Assembly: GCA_018402085.1 (NCBI GenBank)
Contig: JAGYJM010000002.1
Span: 496,001-560,000, forward strand
Direction of reading: 5' to 3'
Length of the DNA stretch: 64,000 nt
Source: Flavobacteriales bacterium
GTDB lineage: Bacteria > Bacteroidota > Bacteroidia > Flavobacteriales_D > Sanyastnellaceae
The translations under genes and the position numbers were made by a program. The notes under the pieces were generated by a model. It ran no database searches, had not been told where the DNA came from, and worked only from the letters and a program-made list of their open reading frames with translations. Shown one piece after another: positions 54,493-61,924 of the stretch; the first letter of the stretch is position 1, and each line of letters opens with the position of its first letter.

Positions 54493-55542
54493 TCACCAGT
54501 CGCTGAGTCTTGTGCGGACAGTAAAGTGGTTCGAAGGACCGGCCTGGTGATAGATCGCGCGACCGTAGTTAATGGAGAACCGCTTGATACGTGCTCCAAT
54601 GCCCCATGAGAAACCCGCAGTACCCGGGCGGTCAGCAAGTTTGAGTTCTTGTCTTCTGCGGTAGTTGTAACCCACCTGAAGGTTGAAGTTTTCGCCGAGC
54701 AGCACCTCTGCTCCGAGAATGACATGCCGCATCAAGAGGTCACCAAATTCAAATGAGCTGTCTTCGATGATCTCTCCTGTAATCGGGTCAGTGACCACCT
54801 GGTTTTCTTCAGGCGGGCGCAGGTCCCATTGCTGCATCTGATCAAAGACTACTGAAAAACGGAAGGGTGCATGCCTGAGACGTTTTGAGAAGCCAAACTG
54901 CAGGTTTACAGGCAAGGTGTCTTGCACATTGTCAGTATAGCCGTCAACTTGGCGACCGAGGTTGCGAAGCACAAGTGAAGCCGTAAGCTGGCGTTTTGGA
55001 TTGTGATAGGTGACTCCTCCATCGAGTGCGACTCCCCATGCATCGTACACCGAAAGATTGCTGTAAATCGTTTTGAGGTTAGCACCTATGGTGAACAATG
55101 AATCAACACGGTAACCAGCACCCAGCACCAGCGCGTAGTCGCCCGCTCTGAATTCTCCGGTTTCAACTCCGGCAGCATCGCGTTCTGTGAAAGCGCCGTA
55201 ATCTACATATTGCATGGTGGCAGATACCGTCACGCCTATGCTGTCAAGGTGGTGTGCGTATGAGGCAAACCCAAGATTCACTCCGCTGAAATAGTTCACA
55301 TAGCTCAGGGCGACCTGTTGATCCATGGTGGAGTCAAGCAATGACGGGTTGTAAAGTGCCAGATTCAGGTCGCCATCGGTCACAGCAGGAAGGGCACCAC
55401 CCATTGCTGCGATTCTTGCGGATGCAGGTATGTCAAGCGTATTGAAGACAGATTGCCCTCCCAGTTGTGCGGTCAACTGCAGTGAATAAAGGGTCGATAA
55501 GAAAACAAGAGCTACAATTCTCACATTGAAAAGATCACGCAT
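54493..55542 (-). CDS. porQ: Type IX secretion system protein PorQ
   Basis: 349 aa from the ATG at 55542 (signal peptide ending LQLTAQ). The mature N-terminus LGGQSVFNTLDIPASARIAAMGG is the hallmark of PorQ, and the rest is a PorV/FadL-like outer-membrane barrel. In the type IX system PorQ works with PorZ, PorU and PorV in the surface attachment complex. It is immediately upstream of cmk, the usual arrangement. A TATCTTCG box at 55549-55556 supports the chosen start. The open frame extends 18 codons further upstream but adds nothing signal-like. Confidence 0.9.
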   Translation of the reverse strand: MRDLFNVRIVALVFLSTLYSLQLTAQLGGQSVFNTLDIPASARIAAMGGALPAVTDGDLNLALYNPSLLDSTMDQQVALSYVNYFSGVNLGFASYAHHLDSIGVTVSATMQYVDYGAFTERDAAGVETGEFRAGDYALVLGAGYRVDSLFTIGANLKTIYSNLSVYDAWGVALDGGVTYHNPKRQLTASLVLRNLGRQVDGYTDNVQDTLPVNLQFGFSKRLRHAPFRFSVVFDQMQQWDLRPPEENQVVTDPITGEIIEDSSFEFGDLLMRHVILGAEVLLGENFNLQVGYNYRRRQELKLADRPGTAGFSWGIGARIKRFSINYGRAIYHQAGPSNHFTVRTRLSDW

Positions 55543-55548
55543 CTGAAA

Positions 55549-55556
55549 CGAAGATA
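55549..55556 (-). promoter_or_regulatory. -7-like box TATCTTCG of porQ
   Basis: One mismatch to TAnnTTTG; ends 6 nt before the porQ ATG, so the leader would be very short. Confidence 0.4.
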
Positions 55557-55800
55557 TACCGAGCATATTGTCTGGTTGCTTTCGTGAGGCTGACAAATAT
55601 CACCTTTCGATTTGACAGGAGTCATCTGGTTTCTCTTTTTCTTTCTACAGCTTTGAATTGGTATAACGATTCGGTCATTTGCCTCACACTTCCACGACCT
55701 CGTCAGGAGGTTTACAATTCATCCATCCTCGGTGAATGACCCACACGAAGTTTAAGCACAGGGGGTCGGTTTCACTACTATGGAAACCGGCCTCTTGTTT
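55557..55800. other. Intergenic region between lon and porQ
   Basis: About 240 bp. It contains a 10-bp hairpin at 55764-55792 (GGTCGGTTTC/GAAACCGGCC) just past the lon stop. On the lon strand no T-run follows the stem, so it is a weak terminator candidate. No gene is seen. Confidence 0.45.
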
Positions 55801-58248
55801 TTAGGCGACTTTCAGAGGGTTTACCACCTTCTCCTTCAACAGCGCCTGATCAATCACTTCAATCATTTCATTCACATAGTGAAATTTCAACCCCTTCAAA
55901 TAGCGTTCATTAATTTCGGCAATGTCTTTTTCATTTCGTTCTGAGAGTATGATTTCCTTTATGCCTGCGCGTTTTGCGGCAAGAATTTTCTCCTTGATGC
56001 CTCCAACCGGAAGCACCTTGCCGCGCAGTGTGATCTCTCCGGTCATGGCCACATACTTTTTCACCTTCTTTTGAGTGAAGGCTGAAGCTAAGGCGGTTAG
56101 GAGGGTGATACCTGCTGAAGGACCGTCTTTCGGAATGGCGCCTTGAGGAACGTGAATGTGCACGTTCCACTTGTCAAAGACTTCCTGCTCGAGACCGAGG
56201 TGATCGGAGTGTGCCTTGAGGTACTCCAGAGCGAGCATTGCAGATTCTTTCATAACATCGCCAAGATTACCGGTCAATGTCAGTTTGCCTTTACCTCTGG
56301 TCAGTGAGGTTTCAATGAATAGGATGTCACCACCTGTGGGGGTCCATGCAAGGCCGGTAACCACACCTGCCTTGTCGTTGTCTTGGTACTTATCTTTCTC
56401 GCGGCTGGCGCCAAGTACATCCTGAAGGTGTTCAGGTTGGATTTCTACTTCATAAGGCTCGTTCAGCGCAATTTGCTTTGCACGGTTTCGGATCAGCTTT
56501 CCTACCCGCTTCTCAAGTCCGCGAACCCCTGACTCGTTGGTGTATTCTTCTACGGTTTTCTCGATCGCTTCGCGGGTGATCCGCACACGATCGCCATCAA
56601 GACCGGTGTCTTTAAGGTGTTTTGGAATAAGGTGCCTCCGGGCAATTTCTGTTTTCTCCTCCACGGTGTAACCGGTGACTTCAATGATTTCCATGCGGTC
56701 ACGGAGGGCCGGCTGTATTGAACTGAGGTTGTTGCAAGTGGCAATGAACATTACCTTACTAAGGTCGTAGTCTACTTCGAGGTAATTATCATGGAAAGTG
56801 CTGTTCTGCTCCGGATCGAGTACTTCGAGCAGAGCCGAAGAAGGGTCTCCATGCATATCGCGGTTCAGCTTGTCAATCTCGTCAAGCACAAAAAGAGGGT
56901 TACCGGTACCCACCTTCTTGATGCTCTTAATAATGCGCCCCGGCATAGCTCCGATATAAGTTTTCCGGTGTCCGCGAATCTCCGCTTCGTCGCGCAGGCC
57001 TCCGAGACTCATGCGCACATATTTGCGACCCAGAGCTTCTGCAATGCTTTTTCCTAGGGAGGTCTTGCCTACACCAGGAGGTCCGTAAAGACAGATAATC
57101 GGAGCTTTCAGGTCACCCTTGATTTTCAGCACTGCAAGGTGCTCAATGATGCGTTCTTTGACTTTTTCAAGTCCGTAGTGATCACGATCAAGAATCTCGC
57201 TGGCGTGCTTCAAGTCGAAGTTGTCTTCTGAATAGTGGTTCCAGGGCAGATCGAGAAGCGTGTCGATGTAGTTGGTTTGAACAGAGTACTCTGCGCTTTG
57301 CGGATTCATCCGTTCGAGTTTGCGCAACTCTTTCAGAAACACTGTTTCTACTTCTGCGGGCCATTTTTTCTCCTTTCCGCGCTTCTTTTTTTCTTCAATT
57401 TCGTCTTGAACCGGGTTATTTCCGAGTTCTTCCTGAATTTGCTTCATCTGCTGGTGCAGAAAGTATTCACGCTGTTGTTTATCGATATCCACCTTGACTT
57501 TGGTCTGGATATCGTTTTTAAGCTCCAGCATTTGGAGTTCCCGGGTGAGCAATTCAAGTGCGCGCTCTGCCCGCACTTTCAAATCAGTAATTTCAAGCAG
57601 CCGCTGCTTTTCACCTACATCGATATTCATGTTTGAACTGATGAAGTTGACGAGAAAACTCAGGCTTTCAATGTTGCGAATGGCAAACCCTGCTTCTGTG
57701 GGGATGTTTGGCGACTGGTTGATGATTTTCAGTGCGAGTTCTTTCAGACTGTCATGCAGCGCTGTTTTCTCTTCTGGTGTGGCACCGGAGAGCGTTTCAT
57801 CAAATTCGCGGATCTTCGCTTTAAAGAAGGGGTTCTCTTCAACCATCTCAAGCCATTCGAACCGTTTTTTTCCTTGAATAATCACGGTTGTGCTGCCGTC
57901 AGGCATGCGGAGCAGTTTTACAATACTTGCTACGGTGCCGACCTTGTGCAGGTCATCAGCGGAGGGTTCTTCGATGTCTCCGTCTTTTTGAGCGACCACA
58001 CCAATGATTTTATCTTTTTTATAAGCTTCATTGATCAGGCGAATAGACCGGTCACGGCCAACCGTGATCGGAATGACCACTCCGGGAAAGAGCACCGTAT
58101 TGCGAAGGGGGAGCATCGGAATCACTTCCGGGGCTTTTTCCTTGTGCATTGCTTCCTCATCTTCCTGAGAGATGAGCGGAATGAAATCGTGATCTTGAAT
58201 ATCAGATAATTGGTAGAAGAGGTCGTCAAACATAGGATCAAACGTCAT
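55801..58248 (-). CDS. lon: ATP-dependent protease La
   Basis: 815 aa, full-length bacterial LonA. The N-terminal substrate domain starts [17 protein letters not shown]; the AAA+ module has Walker [10 protein letters not shown] near residue 390 and Walker [12 protein letters not shown]; the protease has catalytic Ser711 ([12 protein letters not shown]) and a Lys in [14 protein letters not shown]. It degrades damaged and regulatory proteins in the cytoplasm. It lies downstream of the GlmU-like gene, with a GATG hairpin in the 95-bp gap between them. Confidence 0.97.
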   Translation of the reverse strand: MTFDPMFDDLFYQLSDIQDHDFIPLISQEDEEAMHKEKAPEVIPMLPLRNTVLFPGVVIPITVGRDRSIRLINEAYKKDKIIGVVAQKDGDIEEPSADDLHKVGTVASIVKLLRMPDGSTTVIIQGKKRFEWLEMVEENPFFKAKIREFDETLSGATPEEKTALHDSLKELALKIINQSPNIPTEAGFAIRNIESLSFLVNFISSNMNIDVGEKQRLLEITDLKVRAERALELLTRELQMLELKNDIQTKVKVDIDKQQREYFLHQQMKQIQEELGNNPVQDEIEEKKKRGKEKKWPAEVETVFLKELRKLERMNPQSAEYSVQTNYIDTLLDLPWNHYSEDNFDLKHASEILDRDHYGLEKVKERIIEHLAVLKIKGDLKAPIICLYGPPGVGKTSLGKSIAEALGRKYVRMSLGGLRDEAEIRGHRKTYIGAMPGRIIKSIKKVGTGNPLFVLDEIDKLNRDMHGDPSSALLEVLDPEQNSTFHDNYLEVDYDLSKVMFIATCNNLSSIQPALRDRMEIIEVTGYTVEEKTEIARRHLIPKHLKDTGLDGDRVRITREAIEKTVEEYTNESGVRGLEKRVGKLIRNRAKQIALNEPYEVEIQPEHLQDVLGASREKDKYQDNDKAGVVTGLAWTPTGGDILFIETSLTRGKGKLTLTGNLGDVMKESAMLALEYLKAHSDHLGLEQEVFDKWNVHIHVPQGAIPKDGPSAGITLLTALASAFTQKKVKKYVAMTGEITLRGKVLPVGGIKEKILAAKRAGIKEIILSERNEKDIAEINERYLKGLKFHYVNEMIEVIDQALLKEKVVNPLKVA

Positions 58249-58267
58249 AATGTCAGTATCGCTTTCG

Positions 58268-58287
58268 CATCCGCCGTTTTTACGGCG
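58268..58287 (-). repeat. GATG hairpin (CGCCGT-AAAA-ACGGCG-GATG)
   Basis: Perfect intergenic copy, 20 nt upstream of the lon start and on the same strand as lon. Confidence 0.85.
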
Positions 58288-58343
58288 TCAAAAAGAGGAT
58301 GCAAAGCTTGTGCCAAGAGAGAAAATCAGCAAATCTGACGCAA

Positions 58344-59537
58344 TTAACCGCGAAAATCTGCCGTAAGGGTAAAAATGTGGCGCAACATCTGTTCGGTGTC
58401 AGTATCGAGCTCCACATTACGGCGCCCCATCATGCGATGAGCCGTTTCCAATGATTTTTCAAGGTCATAAGTAGTCAGTCCGTCACCACCTCCCCATGAC
58501 CAGGAAGGAATGAACCCTGGTGGGAAACCACCGCCGAAAACATTGGCGCTTACACCACAAACGGTACCGGTGTTGAACATGGTATTGATAGCGCTCTTGC
58601 TGTGATCACCCATCAGTAATCCGCAGAAAGTCAGTCCGGTATTTACCGGCTTGCGCTCCTGATAATTAAAGATAGAAATGGGGCCGTAGTTATTTTTAAG
58701 GTTCGAGGTGTTCGTGTCAGCACCGAGGTTACACCATTCCCCGATGATCGAGTTGCCTACATAACCGTCATGCCCTTTATTGCTGTAGCCTTGAAAAATG
58801 CTGTTGGATACCTCTCCGCCAATTTTACACCACGGACCAATCGTGCTTGCACCTCCCACTCGGGTGAGCGGTTTGACCGTGGTGTGAGCACCAATGGTGC
58901 AAGGACCTATAACGGTTGATCCTTCTTGAACGTGCGCACCTTGACCGATGTAGACCGGGCCTTTGCGCACATTCAGCCAGGCACCTTCGACAATGGCTTC
59001 TTCAGCGATAAACACATCTTCGGGGTCTCCAATAACAGTGTTGGTGGGGTCAATTGCTGCGGAGATCATACCGTAAGTGACACGTTTGATTTCTTCATGA
59101 ATCGCGCCTTCGTTGAAGCGGAAGAGGTCAGTCAAGTGTTGCAGAAAGGAAAACTGAAGGTCGTTTTCAGGTGCCGTTGCGGGATAATCAAGCAGGGCGT
59201 GATAATCCGGCACATCTTCATTGGCAGGCACTTTTACAGCGAGCAATTGATCGCCTGCACGCAGCGCCATACGATCTGCGATCTGACGCAATTCACCGGC
59301 AAGGCGGTAATCTGGAATGAGCCGCGCATTGATGAAAAGACGCTCTTTTTGTTGGTCTTGCGCCTGAAAACAAGAATAGAGGTAAGGCTCGGTTAAAAAC
59401 GCCTGGTCACCACCAAGCATATCCATCCATTGCTCGCTCAACGTTCTGATGCCAAAGCGAAGTTCAGCCAGAGGGCGCGTATAAACGAGTGGGAGAAAGG
59501 CAGACCGAAGGTGGTCATCAAAGAGAACGACTTGCAT
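58344..59537 (-). CDS. GlmU-like nucleotidyltransferase/acyltransferase protein
   Basis: 397 aa from the ATG at 59537. The N-terminus (VVLFDDHLRSAFLPLVYTRPLAELRFGIRTL) is the variant nucleotidyltransferase domain characteristic of the Bacteroidota GlmU-like family. The C-terminal half is a left-handed beta-helix of hexapeptide repeats (TVIGPCTIGAHTTVKPLTRVGG; GYVGNSIIGEWCNLGADT). It is annotated in related genomes as UDP-GlcNAc pyrophosphorylase/GlcN-1-P acetyltransferase, but the usual GlmU N-terminal Gly-rich loop is absent, so the reaction is not certain. A TATATTTG box ends 4 nt before the start. Confidence 0.85.
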   Translation of the reverse strand: MQVVLFDDHLRSAFLPLVYTRPLAELRFGIRTLSEQWMDMLGGDQAFLTEPYLYSCFQAQDQQKERLFINARLIPDYRLAGELRQIADRMALRAGDQLLAVKVPANEDVPDYHALLDYPATAPENDLQFSFLQHLTDLFRFNEGAIHEEIKRVTYGMISAAIDPTNTVIGDPEDVFIAEEAIVEGAWLNVRKGPVYIGQGAHVQEGSTVIGPCTIGAHTTVKPLTRVGGASTIGPWCKIGGEVSNSIFQGYSNKGHDGYVGNSIIGEWCNLGADTNTSNLKNNYGPISIFNYQERKPVNTGLTFCGLLMGDHSKSAINTMFNTGTVCGVSANVFGGGFPPGFIPSWSWGGGDGLTTYDLEKSLETAHRMMGRRNVELDTDTEQMLRHIFTLTADFRG

Positions 59538-59541
59538 AACA

Positions 59542-59549
59542 CAAATATA
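59542..59549 (-). promoter_or_regulatory. -7 box TATATTTG, leaderless-type promoter
   Basis: Exact TAnnTTTG match ending 4 nt before the ATG of the GlmU-like gene, the same geometry as at 40408. Confidence 0.65.
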
Positions 59550-59668
59550 GGAGCGAACGGTCACGTTCTGTGACGCTGTAAAGGTACTTCATCCCGAATT
59601 AACCAATCAAAGTACAAGTGCGTAAACATTCAAGGGTAAAGCGTGTTTAAAAGGTCGATTACGAGTCT

Positions 59669-60556
59669 ATGCAGGAGTTTTCAATTAAAGATCTTGAGAC
59701 ATTTACGGGTATCAAGGCCCATACGATCCGTGCATGGGAGCAGCGCTATGGAATCCTTGAGCCGCAAAGAACCTCGACCAATATTCGTTTCTACACGGAT
59801 AGTGACCTGAAGCGCTTGCTCAATATTAGCATGCTGAACGAGCTTGGCTATAAGATTTCTCGCATCGCTGAAATGAGTGAAGAAGAGATCGAAGCGGTTA
59901 TTCGTGAAGAAAGCTCCGTAGAGACTAAAGAGCAGCATTATCTCAACATGTTGAAGATAAGCATGCTCAACTACGACGAAGAACTTTTTTACAGCGTTAC
60001 CAATACGTACATCGCAGAACACGGGGTTGAAACTACTTTCGTGAAGCTATTCTTGCCCTTTATGACCCAGGTGGGCATCTTGTGGCTCACCAGTGCGATT
60101 TGTCCGGCGCAAGAACACTTTATCTCGAATCTCATTCGCCAGAAACTCTTCGCTTTGGTAGACGAACGTGAAGGGAAAAGTCAGAACAACGACGTTCCGT
60201 TTGTCATGTACCTGCCGCAAGGAGAAATACACGACATCAGTTTGCTCCTCGTGCACTACATGGCTAAAATAAGGGGATACCGGAGCATTTTTCTTGGTCA
60301 AAGCGTGCCGTTTGACGACTTGCTTCAGATTGTAAAGAAATTTCCGAAAGTAAACTTTGTGTCGTACTCAACTACGAGTCCTTCTCAGAAGCATGCGCGT
60401 CAGTATCTCGACAAAATTAAGCGCGAGTTCGGGCAGTATAACTGCGAATTCTTTCTGGCAGGAAGGGTGCTCGAAGGCGTAGAAAGTCCGGATGACCAGA
60501 TGATCCATGTCTTCACCCAGGGAGGACCGCTGATTGCTTCCATCTTTCATTCATAG
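59669..60556 (+). CDS. MerR-family regulator with cobalamin-binding domain (CarH/LitR-like)
   Basis: 295 aa. Residues 1-70 are a MerR winged helix (SIKDLETFTGIKAHTIRAWE, QRYGILEP). Residues about 85-165 form the helical B12 cap with the CarH motif W-x9-EH (W139, E149, H150). The cobalamin domain follows with E186-I-H188-D-I-S191, so the lower-ligand His of ExHxxG is kept but Gly is Ser. CarH-type proteins bind adenosylcobalamin, repress in the dark and release DNA in light, often over carotenoid genes. Light or B12 sensing here is inferred. It lies upstream of an ECF sigma gene on the same strand. Confidence 0.85.
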   Translation: MQEFSIKDLETFTGIKAHTIRAWEQRYGILEPQRTSTNIRFYTDSDLKRLLNISMLNELGYKISRIAEMSEEEIEAVIREESSVETKEQHYLNMLKISMLNYDEELFYSVTNTYIAEHGVETTFVKLFLPFMTQVGILWLTSAICPAQEHFISNLIRQKLFALVDEREGKSQNNDVPFVMYLPQGEIHDISLLLVHYMAKIRGYRSIFLGQSVPFDDLLQIVKKFPKVNFVSYSTTSPSQKHARQYLDKIKREFGQYNCEFFLAGRVLEGVESPDDQMIHVFTQGGPLIASIFHS

Positions 60557-61077
60557 CTCCCGGCCCTTTTCTGTGTTTCATTTTGCAGCGGGTTCATCTG
60601 CAGAAGAAGTGCTCAACTCCTTGACCTAATCCTTCTGCATCCTCGAAGCCGCCAATTACTTTCCGATCTTCTGAGTTGTATCCAAGGGCCGGTGGCGAAA
60701 GCGATCGGATTGGGTTGTTTTTGCTCTTTGAATGACGTCTTAGCCTGCAGGAGGAATTCACGACAGGAATTTCGTTGAGCATCTTGTCAATACGCTTCTG
60801 AAGTTTTTTGATGCTCTTGTACGCGTGAATCCAACAATGATTTAGCTAAAGCTGCGCTGGTTCAGGAGGTCAGGTGATGAGGCCGTCAAAAGGCTTCAAA
60901 GGATTTTGTTTCACCTGTTCGTTCAAAGCTTGAACGAATTGGCAGAGGCACCACGCGTTTGTGATTTCTTCACAATTCGCTTGTTGCCCGGTATAAGTAA
61001 TCTCATTACCCTTATGTGACGCTTGATTCCTTGAAAAAGTTCATTCAGGCTTCTGGCTGGAATTCGGCACCGCGGTC

Positions 61078-61169
61078 TTTTTGTTTAAGCGTTCAAGAAT
61101 AAAGTTGAACAAAAATTTGGCGCTTGTTGAATTTTGTCTAATCTTTGCATCGAGACGTTAAACAAAAAA
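61078..61169. promoter_or_regulatory. Inverted repeats around the sigma promoter (candidate operator)
   Basis: An 11-bp inverted repeat, TTTTTGTTTAA (61078-61088) and TTAAACAAAAA (61159-61169), brackets the promoter. Inside it lies a second one, GTTCAA-N8-TTGAAC (61091-61110), just upstream of the -33 element. Two-fold sites over and beside a promoter fit binding by a dimeric or tetrameric regulator such as the neighbouring MerR/B12 protein. Confidence 0.55.
61117..61147 (+). promoter_or_regulatory. Promoter of the ECF sigma gene
   Basis: TTG at 61117-61119, 19-nt spacer, TAATCTTTG at 61139-61147 (one extra base relative to TAnnTTTG). The only promoter in the window where a -33 TTG has good spacing; leader about 27 nt. 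Confidence 0.6.
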
Positions 61170-61179
61170 CACGCCACTT

Positions 61180-61686
61180 ATGTCAACCGTAGAATTCAAC
61201 AACCTGCTGACCAGTCACCGGGAATTTCTGAGAGGTTTTGCATTCAGCTTTACAAAAGACTCAGAAGACGCGGATGACCTCATTCAGGATACTTTTCTGA
61301 AGGCTCTTCGCTACAAAGACAACTTTCGCGAAGGAACCAATATCAAAGGATGGCTGTTTACCATTATGCGAAACATCTTCATCAATAATTACAAGCGGAA
61401 GAAGTTTCAGAACACCATTACAGATAGCACTGACAACAACTATTTCATCAACGCGTCACAAGATTACAGTTTTGATTCTGTGACGACGAAGATCAGTGAG
61501 AAAGACATTCGAAGCGCGATATCTTCATTGAATAAAGAGTTTCGCGTTCCGTTTACCATGTTTGTAGAGGGGTACCATTACGACGAGATTGCCGATACGC
61601 TCGGTATTCCGATGGGTACAGTGAAAAGTCGCATTTTCCATGCAAGGAAGAAGCTTGCCACCAGGTTGAGCGACTACAAGCGATGA
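61180..61686 (+). CDS. ECF RNA polymerase sigma factor
   Basis: 168 aa. Region 2 includes FAFSFTKDSEDADDLIQDTF and NIKGWLFTIMRNIFINNY; region 4 includes VPFTMFVEGYHYDEIADTLG and GTVKSRIFHARKKL. It lacks a signal or membrane segment, and no anti-sigma gene follows. In many Bacteroidota a sigma factor of this type follows a MerR/B12 regulator and precedes carotenoid genes; here no carotenoid gene follows. Control by the CarH-like protein through the inverted repeats upstream is inferred. Confidence 0.92.
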   Translation: MSTVEFNNLLTSHREFLRGFAFSFTKDSEDADDLIQDTFLKALRYKDNFREGTNIKGWLFTIMRNIFINNYKRKKFQNTITDSTDNNYFINASQDYSFDSVTTKISEKDIRSAISSLNKEFRVPFTMFVEGYHYDEIADTLGIPMGTVKSRIFHARKKLATRLSDYKR

Positions 61687-61697
61687 GTTGCTTGATT

Positions 61698-61717
61698 CGG
61701 CCTGAAAAGGCCGGATG
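61698..61717 (+). repeat. GATG hairpin (CGGCCT-GAAA-AGGCCG-GATG)
   Basis: Perfect intergenic copy, 11 nt past the sigma factor stop, well before the true terminator at 61790. Confidence 0.85.
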
Positions 61718-61789
61718 CGGCATTCCAGACAAGGAAGTAAGGCCATTTTACATTCAGTGAAATGGGCTATTCCATAGTAGTGATCGATT

Positions 61790-61824
61790 GAGGGTTGTAA
61801 CGACAACCCTCTTTCTTTTTCTTG
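61790..61824 (+). terminator. Terminator of the sigma factor gene
   Basis: 9-bp perfect stem GAGGGTTGT/ACAACCCTC, loop AACG, followed by TTTCTTTTTCTT. Confidence 0.9.
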
Positions 61825-61924
61825 TTAATTTGCATTTTAAACGACCTGAACGCTGACTTTACTGCCTGAAGCAACCATCTTGGTGGATGCGCTGTCTACT
61901 ATAAGGTATAAGGATACACTCACT

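Larger units (their letters stand above)
60557..61179. other. Long intergenic region upstream of the sigma factor
   Basis: About 620 bp. A 62-codon minus-strand frame (60594-60782) contains a gene-like phrase (SPPALGYNSEDRKVIGGFED) and may be a remnant, but nothing supports it as a live gene. The last 100 bp hold the sigma promoter and its inverted repeats. The rest shows no feature. Confidence 0.5.

Noticed and set aside
54444-54725. N-terminal extension of cmk
   Set aside because: The extra 94 codons overlap porQ, are low in protein-like character, and homology starts at the GTG at 54443.
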